Shown here one piece after another: positions 44,298 through 56,459 of a DNA stretch of 64,000 nucleotides (positions within the stretch are counted from its first letter, which is position 1; each line of letters opens with the position of its first letter). This DNA comes from Aphrocallistes beatrix. Lineage: Eukaryota; Porifera; Hexactinellida; Sceptrulophora; Aphrocallistidae. The stretch covers positions 5,022,001-5,086,000 of the forward strand of contig OY725489.1 in NCBI GenBank assembly GCA_963281255.1. The letters are read 5' to 3'. A program made the position numbers and the translations under genes. The notes beneath the pieces are model-generated. The model was not told where the DNA came from, did not search any database, and was given only the letters and a program-made list of their open reading frames with translations.

Positions 44298-44960
44298 CAG
44301 TGGAGCCCACGTGGACCTCAAAGGACCATGATTCTATTTCGTGGGGCGAATCCATGCGGACTCAAATACTCTTAACTATACCATAAGGTACAAATGGTCC
44401 CCAAAGAGGCTGGCAACCGTTTGAGTGAAGTGTACCAGTATCCCTTTATTGTAAATATATTTATGACCATGTTTGCCAGTGGCATACGAGCCTGGAGTTA
44501 CCGATTCACCCCTATGCTAGACAGTTTATCATGTGGGGGTCGTATGGGCCCCATTCAGTTACATCGTTTACCATGTGGGGTCCGTGTGGACCCCATTCAG
44601 TTACATCGTTTACCATGTGGGGTCCGTGTGGACCCCATTCAGTTACATCGTTTACTATGTGGGGTCCGTGTGGACCCCATTCGGTTACATCGTTTACCAT
44701 GTGGGGTCCGTGTGGACCCCATTCAGTTACATCGTTTACCATGTGGGGTCCATGTGTACTCCATTCAGTTACATCGTTTACTATGTGGGGTCCGTGTGTA
44801 CCCCATTTAGTTACATCGTTTACCATGTGGGGTCCATGTGTACCCCATTCAGTTACATCGTTTACTATGTGGGGTCCGTGTGTACCCCATTTAGTTACAT
44901 CGTTTACCATGTGGGGTCCATGTGGACCCCAATTCTTTCTGGGGTCCACATGGACCCCAC
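44298..44960. repeat. 42-bp palindromic minisatellite, array C
   Basis: Degenerate units at 44298-44360 are homologous to 2628-2700; about ten regular 42-bp units follow from 44520, each with TGGGGTCCGTGTGGACCCCA-type palindrome and a TTCAGTTACATCGTTTACC linker. In later units GTGGACC has become GTGTACC. Six-frame openness is a by-product of the unit length. Confidence 0.9.
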
Positions 44961-46199
44961 ATGGTTTTTGTGGTATATTAGGGGTTAAGAATGTGACCAA
45001 AGCACTAAATCGTCGCATAACTCTATAGTCTGTTAATTTAGAAGTTTAAATTGTATTATTACCTAATAAGAAGTAGCCAATTGCCTATCAAATACGATCA
45101 GATTTGAAGACCTAATTCTTACAGTTTGCAGGATATGGTTCAAACTGATCAAAATGCTTTACCATAGCAACGTAGGAATGCAACAACATTCCACTCAAAA
45201 GTTCTAAATTTTTCAAATCAACTCGTACTAATCTTAGTTCTACACAAAATTCTACCTTAAAAACATTTAGAAGTAGGCTAAAAACAGCTTAGAAAATTGG
45301 CAAAATTGTGCTTAAGGATCGAATATTATTGAATCTCAAAAAAATTGATAATCGTTATTATGACTTATTTTCCAAGTATACTGTATTTCAATTTTTGCAT
45401 CAATCAGAAGCTTATTTTCATTTTTACACTCAACTGAATGTTCCATTTTCATATACAAATAACACTGTTCAAATTTTTAAATTTTTTTAGTTTGTGTTCA
45501 AGATTTTTTCCTGAGTTTGAGTGATATTTGCAAGATTATAAGTTCTATCTTTAACCCATTCATTATAGAACATAGTAACTGACTACAATCATTAGATAAT
45601 ATGGAATACTGACAAAGATATGGATTTCAAAATTGATTTATCGCTGTATTTTGGTATTTTTGGGCTTAATTTTGTATATAAATTCGCACAGTTCTTAAAG
45701 TATTGGCTTAAACAATAAGATCGTAGTCAGCTATCTTTATTACTATATATACTTACTTTTATTTATGAATTCATTCAATTCTCACTTGCTTGGCTTTGAG
45801 AATTTGTTCAAAATGTAGTTTTTTTAGAATCAAATTTTCCTTTATTATTTGAATAAAATTAAAATTAAAATTATCTCAAGATGATATAAAATAATAATAA
45901 CATCAATAATTGTTTCCATGTCATAGGTATGTATTCTTCTATAGACAGATTATATTTCTAGATAGCAGAGCTATTTTAGAACTCAATTCTTTCTTTCATT
46001 TTGAGTTCCAATTATATTTTAATTTTAGAACAATCAAATTCCTATGAATTCGAATTAGGAACTAACAATTGTTGCGTGTTTATAGTGATGAATCCAAATT
46101 TAGGTTTACTGCATAGAGTCGAATTCTAATCCAACCTCTACTTCTAACTGCTAAATATTGTTTAGTATAAATAGCTAATGTAAAAGTCTCAATTATAGA

Positions 46200-46319
46200 G
46201 ATAGCCCATATCCTACGCATTGACGAATGCCCAGCCTGGGTAGGAGGAGTTCATGACAATTCCAGTAGGGGACGCCAGAAAGGGTTCTTGTGAACACATG
46301 GGCTATCCGCCAATTTTTG
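46200..46319 (+). other. Structured RNA-like motif with Sm-like site (candidate)
   Basis: A perfect 10-bp stem GATAGCCCAT (46200-46209) / ATGGGCTATC (46298-46307) encloses further stems: CCTAC/GTAGG (46212-46216, 46240-46244) containing GCATT-GACG-AATGC, and GTTC-TTGT-GAAC (46284-46295). Five bases after the closing stem is AATTTTTG (46312-46319), like an snRNA Sm site. GC content rises sharply against the AT-rich surroundings. No known RNA family was recognised; it may be only a fossil MITE. Confidence 0.35.
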
Positions 46320-46594
46320 CTCTAAACAATAACATTTACTTTTTAGGCTATTTATAAAATATATTTATAGTTTCCATTCTATACTCAATTAGCAACAAAC
46401 TATTGTTTTATTCTCAATGACTAAACAACAAACAAGTACATCTCTAGAAAGAATAGTATTTTCTAATATTACACAAAAGTTTCAAAAGAATCAACACAAT
46501 CTATACAATACCAGTCGGTATCTTCTTCAATTTCATTTTCAGCGATACCCACGCACTCCATGTGGCTCCACAGATCACATCTATCGCATTGAAT

Positions 46595-49151
46595 CTAATT
46601 GATCTGGGTTGATTTGACTTTCAGGCCGATTCCAATGCCGACTATGCAGTTTTCTTCAGTGCCTTGACATATTTGGCATATGGCTAATGGAGCTGATTGA
46701 GGCTGCGGAATATCCTCTTCGGAAGACGAGCTGTGAAATTTCTGCTGGTCTGTTGAATATGCTCCAGAAGAATAGCCAGCGCCGTGTTTTCTGATTTGTC
46801 TCGCGACTTTGCTATATCGATGCTGCCTCTTAGCAAAACGCCTCTGTTGCCTGGCTTGAATCTGATAGCTTGCTTTCACCCTTCTGAGGTCTAATTTTTC
46901 GAAGTGGTTACGAATTTGTGGGGAAATTGGTATTTCAAGGAGTTGAAATAGCGTTTCGATTCCTCGGAAGCCATCATTATATCTGATGATTGCAAGGGCG
47001 GAACCTAATTGCATCATCTCATAGCTTGCATATTCATCTTTATGAACCATAATACAGAGTGTATGGCCTCATTATGGTTCGAGGTTCTCCCCTCTTGAAC
47101 TTTTTGAATGAACCCTGGTGCATTATAGCCGAATTCTTGGAAAACATCGGTAATAATCTTGCAAGCACCTACACTTAGGTAATTCGGGTGGTTAGGAGGA
47201 GTTCTATGATTGAAAATCGCTTCTTGGTACCGGCACCAGGTATTACTTGTGATGGGGCAGAATATATGGTTATCTTTGGCATTGCCATCATTTGCTGAAA
47301 GATGCAAAGGAATTGCATCTATAGCACGAATAATTTCGTGAATATTACCGCGATTACGATGTATAGTAAGCCTATAGTAGCTTGCTACCTGTCCAGCAAC
47401 GGTATCATTAACGGTTCGAATTACTTTGGCAGCTCCCTCCCAGGTTCCTCTTTTGCGGGAGTCCTTTTGTAATGTGCCCCGAAATTCAGGTGATACTTGC
47501 TTCAAAGCTTCTGCCTCTGACATCCCACCTTGGGCTAATAACTGTTTTTGAAGATTCTTTTCAGCTCTATTGAGTTTTAGCGCCTTTTCTTGTCTTCGAA
47601 TAATGTTAATTTTGATCCTTTTGCAAACGTGAGCCAAGCATTCAATACGTTCAATTTCATGTATGCCAAGGTGTTTATAGAGACCTGCTGAATGCAATTT
47701 CTGGTGAGTTTTTGTATCACCATCTGCGACTAATCTTGAAAAAATTACACCGCGATCAAGTGCATCTTGTACAACAGATGGTACTAACGCTGATTCAAGC
47801 TGCACAGAGGCGTAGTCTTGATACTTATAGCTGTACAAACTTTGGAATGACTTGCGTTCCAAGTCGACAGGTATTTTTCCGTGATTTGGCCTGTCATTAG
47901 AAGATTTTCATACTCGTTGCAAAGTTTGCATGAGTTTGATGCTATGCCATATGATAAAACCTTTCCCGTGTTTGCGGATATTGCCGTTGCAAAGCAGTAC
48001 CTGCTAAATCCTCCGCCACTTTTTCTACTACGTTGTTGATAAGAACCATCATATGAAGCAATAGCTTGGACATATTTTCCATCGAATTGACAGTCTGCGT
48101 GAGTTTGGAGTTCTTTCACCGCTCTTTTCATTGATTTGTCTGCAATATATTCTGCTGCAACTATTAACTCCCTTTCCGCTTCAACGTAAGTATGGCGAGA
48201 ACAGGGGATGGGTATGCTTAGTGTCGAGTGATATAGTTCAAGCTTAGAAAGTCCCACACCAATAAGCCGCCACCCAAAATACTACCATAGAGTAGTTCGT
48301 TTCTTTTTAGAATTTGCTGGTCGCCAACTTGAATTTTTGCTTGGGATTTAGCCTTACACTCCAAAAGCCTTGCTGGGTGGAACATGCTGGACACCTGAGT
48401 TGTAGGTAAGTAGCAGATCCAGCCCTCTGCTTCGATTGGAACATCCCCATGGAGCCCTTTTTACACGATTTGCAGACCGTAAGATCATCTAACATGGTTT
48501 GGAATGTCTGAAGATTCACTATCATGTTGTCGTATGTTTGCATCCGCAAGGGGTATTACATGGTTCGAAAGATTCAGGTGTATACAGAAGCTTTCGATGA
48601 GCAACCGTTTCCTCATACTGTTTTTCAACAGTCGCCTTAGATGTTCCTGTTATTGATCCTGGAGGTGGAGGTGGTATTGGTTTGGATTGTTGCTTGAAGC
48701 GGTCGAACTCGCTTTGAGGGAAATTCACAGGAATAGGAGAGATAACACCTTACCTCACATATGTTGGCGAAAAGCTTCTTTTTGAGGAAGTGAATCTATT
48801 CCCTGGAAATTGTCTCTTGTGCGCGCCAAATTTGTACTTTCTTTTTCCCTTAGTTCTGAAATCGATAGTGCCATAGTCTACAGGTTCTTGGAATACATCA
48901 TCTGGCTCTTGGGCGCATAGCTCCAACCCTGGTTCCAATGGAGTAATGACAGCTTGTCGTAAACCCGAAAAGGTTGGGCTATCTTCAGGGGTAAGCGGAG
49001 TATTCATGCGCGCAATGGATGTAGTTGGTTGTTGCTGAGGCGCTGGAGTTGGAGGAAGAGAATAGCTATCGCTCCTCAATATGCGACGACCTCGTGAAAA
49101 GGTGTCGTTATCATCGGACGAACTTGATTCGTTTCTGTATCTGTATACCAT
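46595..49151 (-). pseudogene. Mutator/Kolobok-like transposase relic
   Basis: Six overlapping minus-strand pieces read in order: 49151-48750 (N-terminal, low complexity), 48728-48522, 48549-48307 (zinc ribbon CKSCKKG...LRCPAC), 48257-47784 (ASYDGSYQQRS..G.F, TGKVLSYGI, SCKLCNEYE), 47862-47014 (QLESALVPSVVQDAL, RLVADGDTKTHQKL, IERIECLAHVCKRI, HNEAIHSVLW) and 47050-46595 (LGSALAIIRYNDGF). DGSY, DGDTKT and NEAIHSVLW are hallmarks of the transposase domain Pfam calls Mutator-like; the family is common in invertebrates. Shifts near 47820 and 47048 and others between the N-terminal pieces make it a pseudogene. The C-terminal ICQICQG may begin a zinc finger. It belongs to the same family as 52196-54250 but is considerably diverged from it. 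Confidence 0.82.
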
Positions 49152-49862
49152 TGCAATTATACAAGTTTATAAGATAATCTTATGTAAAACTTTGATATGT
49201 GCTTGTTTGTATTCTATGGATTAGATCTTAAATACTTATATCGTATTCTAAAATTAACTTTTGAATTGAAAACTAAAATTAGAAAATTAAATGTAAGGAT
49301 ATTAGATTATGAATGTATCATATTCCCAAAGACATTATATATTCATATAATGAATTCTAAAATTATCTTTAGAATTGAAAACTATAATTAGAAATTTCAA
49401 AAAAGTATAAGCTGGATATTTGTCTAATTAATTAGACTTAAACTATTTGGTTACAACTAATTATAGTTTAAATTCTTTGCTATCTGTAATTGGATATAAC
49501 ATTATATCAGTAACTGGATATCAGATAATTTTTCAACCTTAATATTAGATTACAACTAATTTTAGTTGAAAATCTTACAACGATATATACACTATCAAAT
49601 TTCAATATACTATAACTCTGCCGAAAGCATTCAGAATGCATCCAAATTTCATAATCGATGAATCTGGTGTATTATCTTCATGAAAAAGTTATTAGAAGAA
49701 AAAATCAATTTTTTTAATTTTTCTGGAAATTTAGTCAGTTTGGACCCTTTATTAAATGACCTGTTGCGCAATGATATGATGACTAATCGAAATTTTGACA
49801 ACGGATATATGTGCTTTGATGTCATGTTTATATATGCTGGTAATACATTCTTAACGCTCCAG

Positions 49863-50340
49863 TATACTACTATTATTTGTATATAAAGAATTTTTTTCAA
49901 ATTTTCTAGTTTATTTTCTTTTTGCAGGAAGGTTAGAAAAGGAGTCCTTAACGATTTACAAGGGGTTTGGAGTTAAATCTTCATTATATTTATACTAATA
50001 ATGAATGAAAAGATCATTCAGATACAGAAACGGGAAATATAATTTAAGTCATTTATCCATGGTCCAATGACGAATGATGATAAAGTAAAATACTTTCCAA
50101 AGCCAATTGTTCTTATCCATGGTCCAAAATGCTTCACATGTGAGAGATCAATATTATTTCTAACTAATTGATTGTAGATTATTTGGCTTTGAGTCGGCAA
50201 TGATATATGTAGATCATTTATTTATACATCTGATATCTGCATTTTGGATGAATCGGAGCTCCCTATACTGTTTAGAGGTAAACTGTACTCCAAGCCTGGT
50301 CTAGTAACGAACATTGATACCGTAATTGAAATTTATGTTC
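49863..50340. other. No gene recognised
   Basis: AT-rich, with two TTATCCATGGTCCAA boxes at about 50054 and 50093. Nothing else supported. Confidence 0.4.
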
Positions 50341-50970
50341 CTTTCATTTGGAATTACAGTGGGACTGAGAAAATGTGACTGCAGCACGTCCCCCTCTGTC
50401 TGCAGGACGCACTTCAGCCGTGCGAAACTCTCCGGCCAAACCGTCCAGATACACAACCAGCCACTTGGGGTATTCACAGCCCCCGGTGTCTATAACCCCA
50501 CACCTTCAACTCCACAAGTGGATTTCTTCCACCAAAATTATTCGCCTCCCCATGGAGCTTCTCACACCCTCCCAATGTTCAAGTGATTAATTACTTTTGA
50601 TAGAAGTTTTTCTACTAATAGCAAATGGAGAAACCAGTCCACCGCCTGGAGCAAGTCTCGGAGGAGAGGGTGCTAGGGGATCGGGGTTGGGGGTATGGGA
50701 CAGGGAGTGACACTCTGGTTCTCAGCTCTGATCAGCCGAACCCATTCTGAATCATCTGTAAATATGACGAAGTTGACGAAGGCAGGAGAGACGGGAACTG
50801 AGTCGTTAGGAGAAAGTTGAGCTGTGCGTTGTGGCGGTGCAGCTTCTCTAGGTCGGAGAGACGATCTGAAGTTGCAATGAAGGAGGTAGCTAGAGTTACG
50901 AGCTTACAGATACTGCCATTCAGAAGGCAGTCAGGATGCAGGTAAAAGGTGTTGTAGTTAGGCCAGAACA
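50341..50970. other. Unassigned GC-rich unique sequence
   Basis: Balanced base composition, unlike its surroundings, with short open frames on both strands (for example 50326-50586 forward and 50732-50971 reverse, the latter containing TSDRLSDLEKLHRHNAQLNF). No domain, splice pattern or repeat match was recognised. It could be a remnant of an unrecognised retroelement gag or a host exon. Confidence 0.4.
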
Positions 50971-50979
50971 AATATAAAA

Positions 50980-51811
50980 TATTTCAAATATTTTGTTAGC
51001 CTCATCACTAATTTTAATTAGTATACTTCTCTTGGATCAAGACAGTGCATATCCTCGGTTATCCGAACACTTTGGTTCCTTGGAAAGTTACTATTTATTA
51101 AAACTATTAGAAACGAGTGTTCGGTTGATATAAATTTATTTACCTGTTATTCCGTATTAAATATTTATTTTTTATCTAGAAAGAATTTCTTGAGTTTGGG
51201 GCGGGGGGCAGCCGTGGAGATGGCGGCGGCGGCAAGGGCAGCTGCGGAGGCGGCGACAGAGGCGGCGGCGTTAGAGGCGAGGGCGTTAGAGGCGGGGGCA
51301 GAAGCGAGGGCAGAGGGGGGGAGGTGGGGAAGAATGTGTGTTTTTAATCTTCTAAATTAAGCAATAAATTTTATATTTTACTGCAACTCCTAGTATAGTA
51401 GTTGTCATGATCAATATGGAACGTCGTACTTCACTCGTTATTGGAAATTATTGAACTAATTTGGACCAATTTGGGCCATATACACTAAGCGGACAAAAGT
51501 ATTTCAACACTTTATTCTTTCACATACAAATAATGCTAAAATGTGTCTATTCATGAAGACGGTTACTAAACGGTATGGGATACAGCTAATTGGATTCCAG
51601 ATTCGAATAAAACGGATTCAAATTAGCACATATTAATTTTTCTAATTAATATATTGTACAGAAACCTCTGGTAATAAGATCGCATTGAAAGTAAACGCAC
51701 ATACGCACATGCGATTTGGGGCTGAAAAGTATATACCAGATCGAGTTTTACCAAGAATCGGCATTACATTAATACAAGGATCCAATGTCTACTGTATTCA
51801 TTCGAAATGAG
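50980..51811 (-). repeat. Repeat R1, inverted copy
   Basis: Inverse of 1400-2040 joined to the inverse of 410-570, lacking the 571-1390 segment. Contains the purine-rich GGCGGCGGC/GAGGCG block (about 51210-51330). Confidence 0.85.
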
Positions 51812-51865
51812 CAAACAAGTATATCATACTATTCTAATGGTGGCATGCTACTACAGAAACGATAG

Positions 51866-52126
51866 TTATACAGCTTCTACACAGGACTCGAATTCCAAGT
51901 CACATTTCCTACATATATAAGGATCATCTCCCACGTCCTTTAGACTGATATTGACGCATCCACAGCGAAACCATCTCAGGCAGAACTCCCAACCTAACCA
52001 GTCATCATTCACCCTCTTTCCCCCGGTTGGGCAGTCGTGTTGTTCACATTCCTCGCAAACTGTTTCAGAGTCATCAGGGTTAACACTCGTGGAAGGTAAT
52101 TCTTTCATGGCAACAGATGAGAGCAC
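51866..52126 (-). pseudogene. PHD-like zinc finger exon of transposase gene
   Basis: The minus-strand frame of 86 residues from the ATG at 52126 contains CEECEQHDC, then WLGWEFCLRWFRCGCV and YICRKC. The spacing C-x2-C ... C-x2-(W)F-x2-C ... C-x2-C resembles a PHD finger, with the usual His position read as Arg (WFRCGC instead of WFH..C). It lies immediately downstream of the transposase frame on the same strand, 70 bases after its likely end, so it may be the last exon or frame-shifted C-terminus of the same element protein. PHD fingers bind histone tails and could guide integration. It is not proven that this stretch is translated. Confidence 0.55.
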
Positions 52127-52195
52127 TGTACCAAAACCTCCAGATTTATAGGTTGTTGTATCCTTTTCACGTCTACGCCTGAAGATTATGCTGCA

Positions 52196-54250
52196 ATGAA
52201 TTGGGATTTGAGAACTCTCCGACGCCTCTTTTGAGTAGCCATAACAGCTTTAAGTTCACAGCGGTTCCTTTCTTTATCCATCGATGCTAGGTGTTCAAGA
52301 GATAATATACGGCTACATTGTACATGTTGATCTGACAATAGCTGCGAGCATCATTGAACCTTCATTGAAAGCGCACACTGCAATAGCAGCAGCGGCTTGA
52401 AGTGACTTTTGTCCTACACGTTTTGTCTTTGGAGCATTATGCCATACAACTGAATGTAGCGACTCATTACAGTTCTGTGTTAATCCCATTGTCAGAGCGG
52501 AACACATTTCAATGCTTGCAAATTTCTTGAAAACATCTTCCAGGCGCGAATACTCGTCTTTATTCAGATAGGGTTGTCGGAGTATGGGAGGTGGATGAGA
52601 GGTATTCTCAGCTGAAATTGCGAGGCCCTTTTGAAAGTAACACCAGGATTCTTTTGAGTGTGTGCAACGATCGTGCTCCTCGAACAAATGATTCATCAGT
52701 GTGTAAAGGGCGTTTTGAATGTATAGTGGTGTTCTGCCTCTGTTCTTGCCAATAACAAGAGCGTATAGATGAGCAATTATCTCGACTTTTGATGCGGGTA
52801 TTGGCTTGGAGGGCATTGTTTTCATAGTTGTCTTCTTTTTGAGGTGTTTCTTTAATCGTTTTTGCGTGTGCCCAAGACATTCCTCTTTCCGGATAACTTC
52901 CATTCCTTTGTAAGGATTATTTTGTTCCAACCTTTTGAAAGAGCTTGAGTCCCCATCTCCCACATATGTAGTATAGGCTATATAATGTTTGTCAACTGAT
53001 CTACCCCAGATTTCTATTGCAGCAGAAGATTCCATCGCCTGACTTGTTCCAGAGAAGTTAGCTGGGCATTCGCTCGAATGTTTCTCCCAGTATTCGCTGT
53101 ATTCCTCTGGGTTTTCTTTCTTACGTTCTTCCGTCCATCTGATACATTTGTTACACACGCGTTCGTAAAGGACGTAGTCAAGGACTTTCCCCGTTTTGAC
53201 TTCAATAGCCCCGGCGAATCCTTGATTACTAAAATAACCGCGCCTGTACCAAGATCCGTCAAAGCTCACCGCGCATACCTTGCAACCAGGAATGTTAGAT
53301 GACTCAGCTTTGGCTCTCACTTCTTTTGCTGTCATGGACATGGATTGCTGGCATATTTTATCTGTAGAAAGGACCAATTGCGCGAGTAGAGACTTGGACA
53401 TTCTATGCCAGGTATTTTGTATATCAAGGAGGTTGCAGGTCAGTCGAAAATCACTCCAGCTCATAGAAGTACAGTGTGCTGCTAGTAAAGCTCTAACGTT
53501 GACTTGCGCCTTTTTCCGGCAAAGCATTTGAGGATCGTTCACGGCTTCATTAAATTTCATTCCAACCGGACAGGATGTGGGAAATTCAGCAAGCACAATA
53601 TGGCAGCGACTGCATTTCAACAAGAGATATGATTGTAACCCATCACGAAAGGCGTATTGATACAGATTCAATTTTCCAGCGCAGTTTGCCTCAGTGCATC
53701 TTAATAGAGAAAATACCGTACTTAGTATATCGATATCACTTATTTGCGAGCCATGACGAACGTAGAGATCACGAAATGATTGAGCTACATCCTTCTGTAC
53801 CATAATACTGAGGCGTTTATTGGGCTGAGGAAACTTCACTTGCTGTAATAGTGTTTTAGATTTCGGAGTGCTAGTATGAAGGGGTAATCGCTTCGTGGTG
53901 GATGGTGTGAAAGTAGATTTTCTTTTGACTCCCTCACCCTTCCGAAACCTCCCAGTGTTGAGTTTATGTCCTCGCTTTTTGGTATGAACTGGGGTAGCTG
54001 GTGCCGTGTTATCCGATTCTTCGGATGTCTGCGAAGAGAGGGCTACTTGAGAGAGAGTAGAACCGAGCTCAGTAGGCGTGGATGTAGCTGGTGTTAAATC
54101 AGTTGGGGTTGTTGGGACTTTGAATATGAAATCATCTTCATTGTCAGACCCACTTGACTCCATGCTAGATTCAAAATCAGCCGGAATGCAAACCTTCGGG
54201 AGATCTGCGCTGCGAAATGTAGAAATAGTTTCTTGTTCTGAAGAAGACAT
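52196..54250 (-). pseudogene. Mutator/Kolobok-like transposase, nearly intact
   Basis: A single frame of 645 codons runs from the ATG at 54250 to 52313. Residues 1-130 are Ser/Thr-rich with basic patches; a zinc ribbon follows (CTEANCAGKL...LLKCSRC, about 165-215). The catalytic domain shows VSFDGSWYRRGYFSNQGF with the first acid, TGKVLDYVLYERVCNKC, GTSQAMESSAAIEIWGRSV, YVGDGDSSSFKRL with the next acid, EECLGHTQKRLKK, and TQNCNESLHSVVWHNAPK with the Glu/Asn block. A shift near 52315 connects to SLEHLASMDKERNRCE and KRRRRVL, the normal Lys/Arg-rich C-terminus, ending at 52196. The DDE-type cut-and-paste transposase is otherwise undamaged, so the single shift may be a sequencing error or a recent mutation. 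Terminal repeats were not located. Confidence 0.85.
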
Positions 54251-55184
54251 TTTTTGAATTAGTTATGACATTAATTATTTCCATACTTATATTGATTTGG
54301 TGTAACTCGTTAAAATTAACTACAGTTGTAGTGCCCATAATTGTTCCACCTCACATGCTAATAATAGAAGTTTCTTGTAATGTGGTGACAGAATTCTAAA
54401 TATAGCTAGCATGTACAGTACACATGCGCATGTTGATATTTTTAGAATTTTGCCAATTATGGATGGTGTTTGCATTTCTCAATTTCTTACTAACCTAAAT
54501 TCCAATTACACTTGTTTGTAACGTGCTTACATATCTACTGTTATGTGTGCATTGCTATTGTGACATATTGTTGTCTGGGATGGAAAATGGAGCCTTGAGA
54601 TACTTCCTCCATGCTATAAGGATACACTCAAATTGTATTACGTTTATACATACTTTTCTTCAAATGTCCAATTTTAGATATAAAGCGATAGTACTTGAGT
54701 AATATTTGCGATTAGGATTTAGGTTTTGGCAAATTTTAAAGTGATGTAAAATTTCTAATATTACATTTTTGAATTAATTTTCATAGTCACTAACTCGTTT
54801 TAAATCCGTTTTACTTACAATATTGGAATGCTTCTCAGTATTATTCATAAACTATCTATTGCGTTCCTATATACACTTCACTTTTCTGAGAATTGCTGAT
54901 GATATTTCCTATATTATCTCATCACCTGGAAGGAAGGGCTAGACCACACATGTCGATGCAATTGTAGGCTCAAGCAATGAATATAAATAACAATATCTGC
55001 CCTATTATTTATCAGTTGTAACTTGCAAATCGCAACTCATGCTGGGAACACGCAGCTCATACTGGGAACACACAACTCGTAGGGTCTTCGCTCATCTGGG
55101 GAGGCAGGCCTAACTTACGCACTGATTTGGTGGATGGTAGTATATGCTTATGGGCATGTTGATTTACACCTACTATTGTTTCAT
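54251..55184. other. No gene recognised
   Basis: Upstream region of the transposase, AT-rich. At about 55030-55085 there are three imperfect copies of CARCTCATRCTGGGAACAC. An inverted pair AATTCTAAATAT / ATATTTTTAGAATTT lies at about 54392 and 54445. No promoter can be assigned. Confidence 0.4.
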
Positions 55185-55900
55185 TCTCAGCCTTCTAATT
55201 ATATAGACGTGGCAATGACGTCACAATCTCGTGGTCTTTCAACATTTTGGTCTTTGGTGTCTGAACTCAATGGAACCATACCCTAAACTATGGATATCAA
55301 TATTCGCATTAGAAGTTTGTATTCACTTTTTACTGATTTTAATTGTACCATGGATCAGAATGTAAGAGTCCGAAAAAATTGTGGTAAATGCTTACATGTT
55401 TATTTTTCACAATTCTGACTTTTTCGTGCAGAATAATTAGTTGAAAAGTTTGAAATTTTCAGATCTAATAACATGTTGGATTGATTATTGAACCGCAATA
55501 TATATATATATATTTCAATCAATTCCAAAATTGATCATAATGAATTTAGATTGTGAATATAAATTTAATATTGTTGAACCATGGATAAATGACTTAGTGT
55601 TGTATGCGGTCTTCACTTATAGTTAAGGTTGGTGTTTCCCATGCGAAACTTGTTTTTTATTAAAAATGTGCCTAAATTGCTTTTTTATCATTTTTAGATC
55701 CTTATAGGGGTTCTAAACAATAATCCCGATTTTTATAACTCCAGCCCCAATATTTCGCCACTTTGAGCCACTTGTATCACCTGGTGTCGCTCTAAATACG
55801 ACACATTTTAAATGCGAAATGTCACACAGCTAAAGTATAACTTCTTTTAACAGTGCCAGATCATCTTTACAATGCTGAATTCATGCTCAGCACTAGTTTT

Positions 55901-56048
55901 CAAGCAATTTGATATATATATTGGCCATATTAGGAAACAATTTTGTTTGACCGTACTTAGCAACGGCCAGGAATTTTTTTCCTGACTGTTGCTAGGAAAA
56001 GGCAACCAAAAATATTTCCAAATATGGTCAATATATATCAAATTGCTG
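55901..56048. repeat. About 148-bp palindromic MITE
   Basis: Arms of roughly 70 bp (AGCAATTTGATATATATTG outward, AGCAACNGNCAGGAA inward) are inverted copies with a short centre. No duplication assigned. Confidence 0.75.
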
Positions 56049-56459
56049 GAAATTTAGTGGCTGAGTACGAATTCAGTATTAAAATAACGACCTGGCATAG
56101 TCAAATAAAGTTATAGGTATGAGATTTCGGCAGAAACTGTCGGACATGGTCATTTTTGGGTCCTCAGGGATAACTGTCAACTTTTTCACACTTTTGAAGG
56201 TGTCATGATGTGAAAATATTTGATATGTCATATTTTGAAGTTAAGTACTACTATAAGTTGTTGATTTAGGATGTTTTGATGTTATTCATTATCAGAATAC
56301 AGTAAAACAAATGAAAATCAAGCCTTTCTGAAGAAAATTGCGCTTTTTAGCACTTAAAAAAATCAATTTTACAAAGGAGGAATCTCTAGTTACAAAGGTC
56401 GTAGAGTTAAAAACTCGACGGTTTTAGAAAGATCTCGTCACGTAGAACAAAATGATAGA

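Larger units (their letters stand above)
45316..49751 (-). mobile_element. Mutator/Kolobok-like transposon, TTAA-flanked
   Basis: Inserted in fold-back copy 3 with TTAA on both sides (45312-45315, 49752-49755). Ends are weakly similar (GGATCGAA versus GGGTCCAA within 4 bases of the right end). Encodes a transposase relic on the minus strand (46595-49151). TTAA duplication suggests Kolobok. The flanking 45316-46590 and 49152-49750 are AT-rich and non-coding apart from the structured motif at 46200. Confidence 0.75.
45020..49862. mobile_element. Fold-back element copy 3, split by TTAA element
   Basis: 45020-45312 is the inverse of about 2290-2560 and 49756-49862 the inverse of about 2140-2280. 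The two parts join without loss once 45316-49751 is removed, giving CTTAAATGACCTGTTGCG, compared with CTTAGAATGACCTGTTGCG in copy 1. The outer end near CATAGCC is lost. Confidence 0.82.

Noticed and set aside
46200-46307. tRNA or hammerhead ribozyme reading of the structured motif
   Set aside because: The T-arm pattern and the CTGATGA/GAAA hammerhead core are absent.
50326-50586. Possible host exon with Pro/Ser-rich frame
   Set aside because: No splice partner, no domain and an overlapping frame of equal quality; left as unassigned rather than called coding.
55614-55640. TTAAGGTTGG as left end of the TTAA element arm ending at 57008
   Set aside because: It shares only TTAAGG with the GGATACCGCCC terminus; not enough to call an end.
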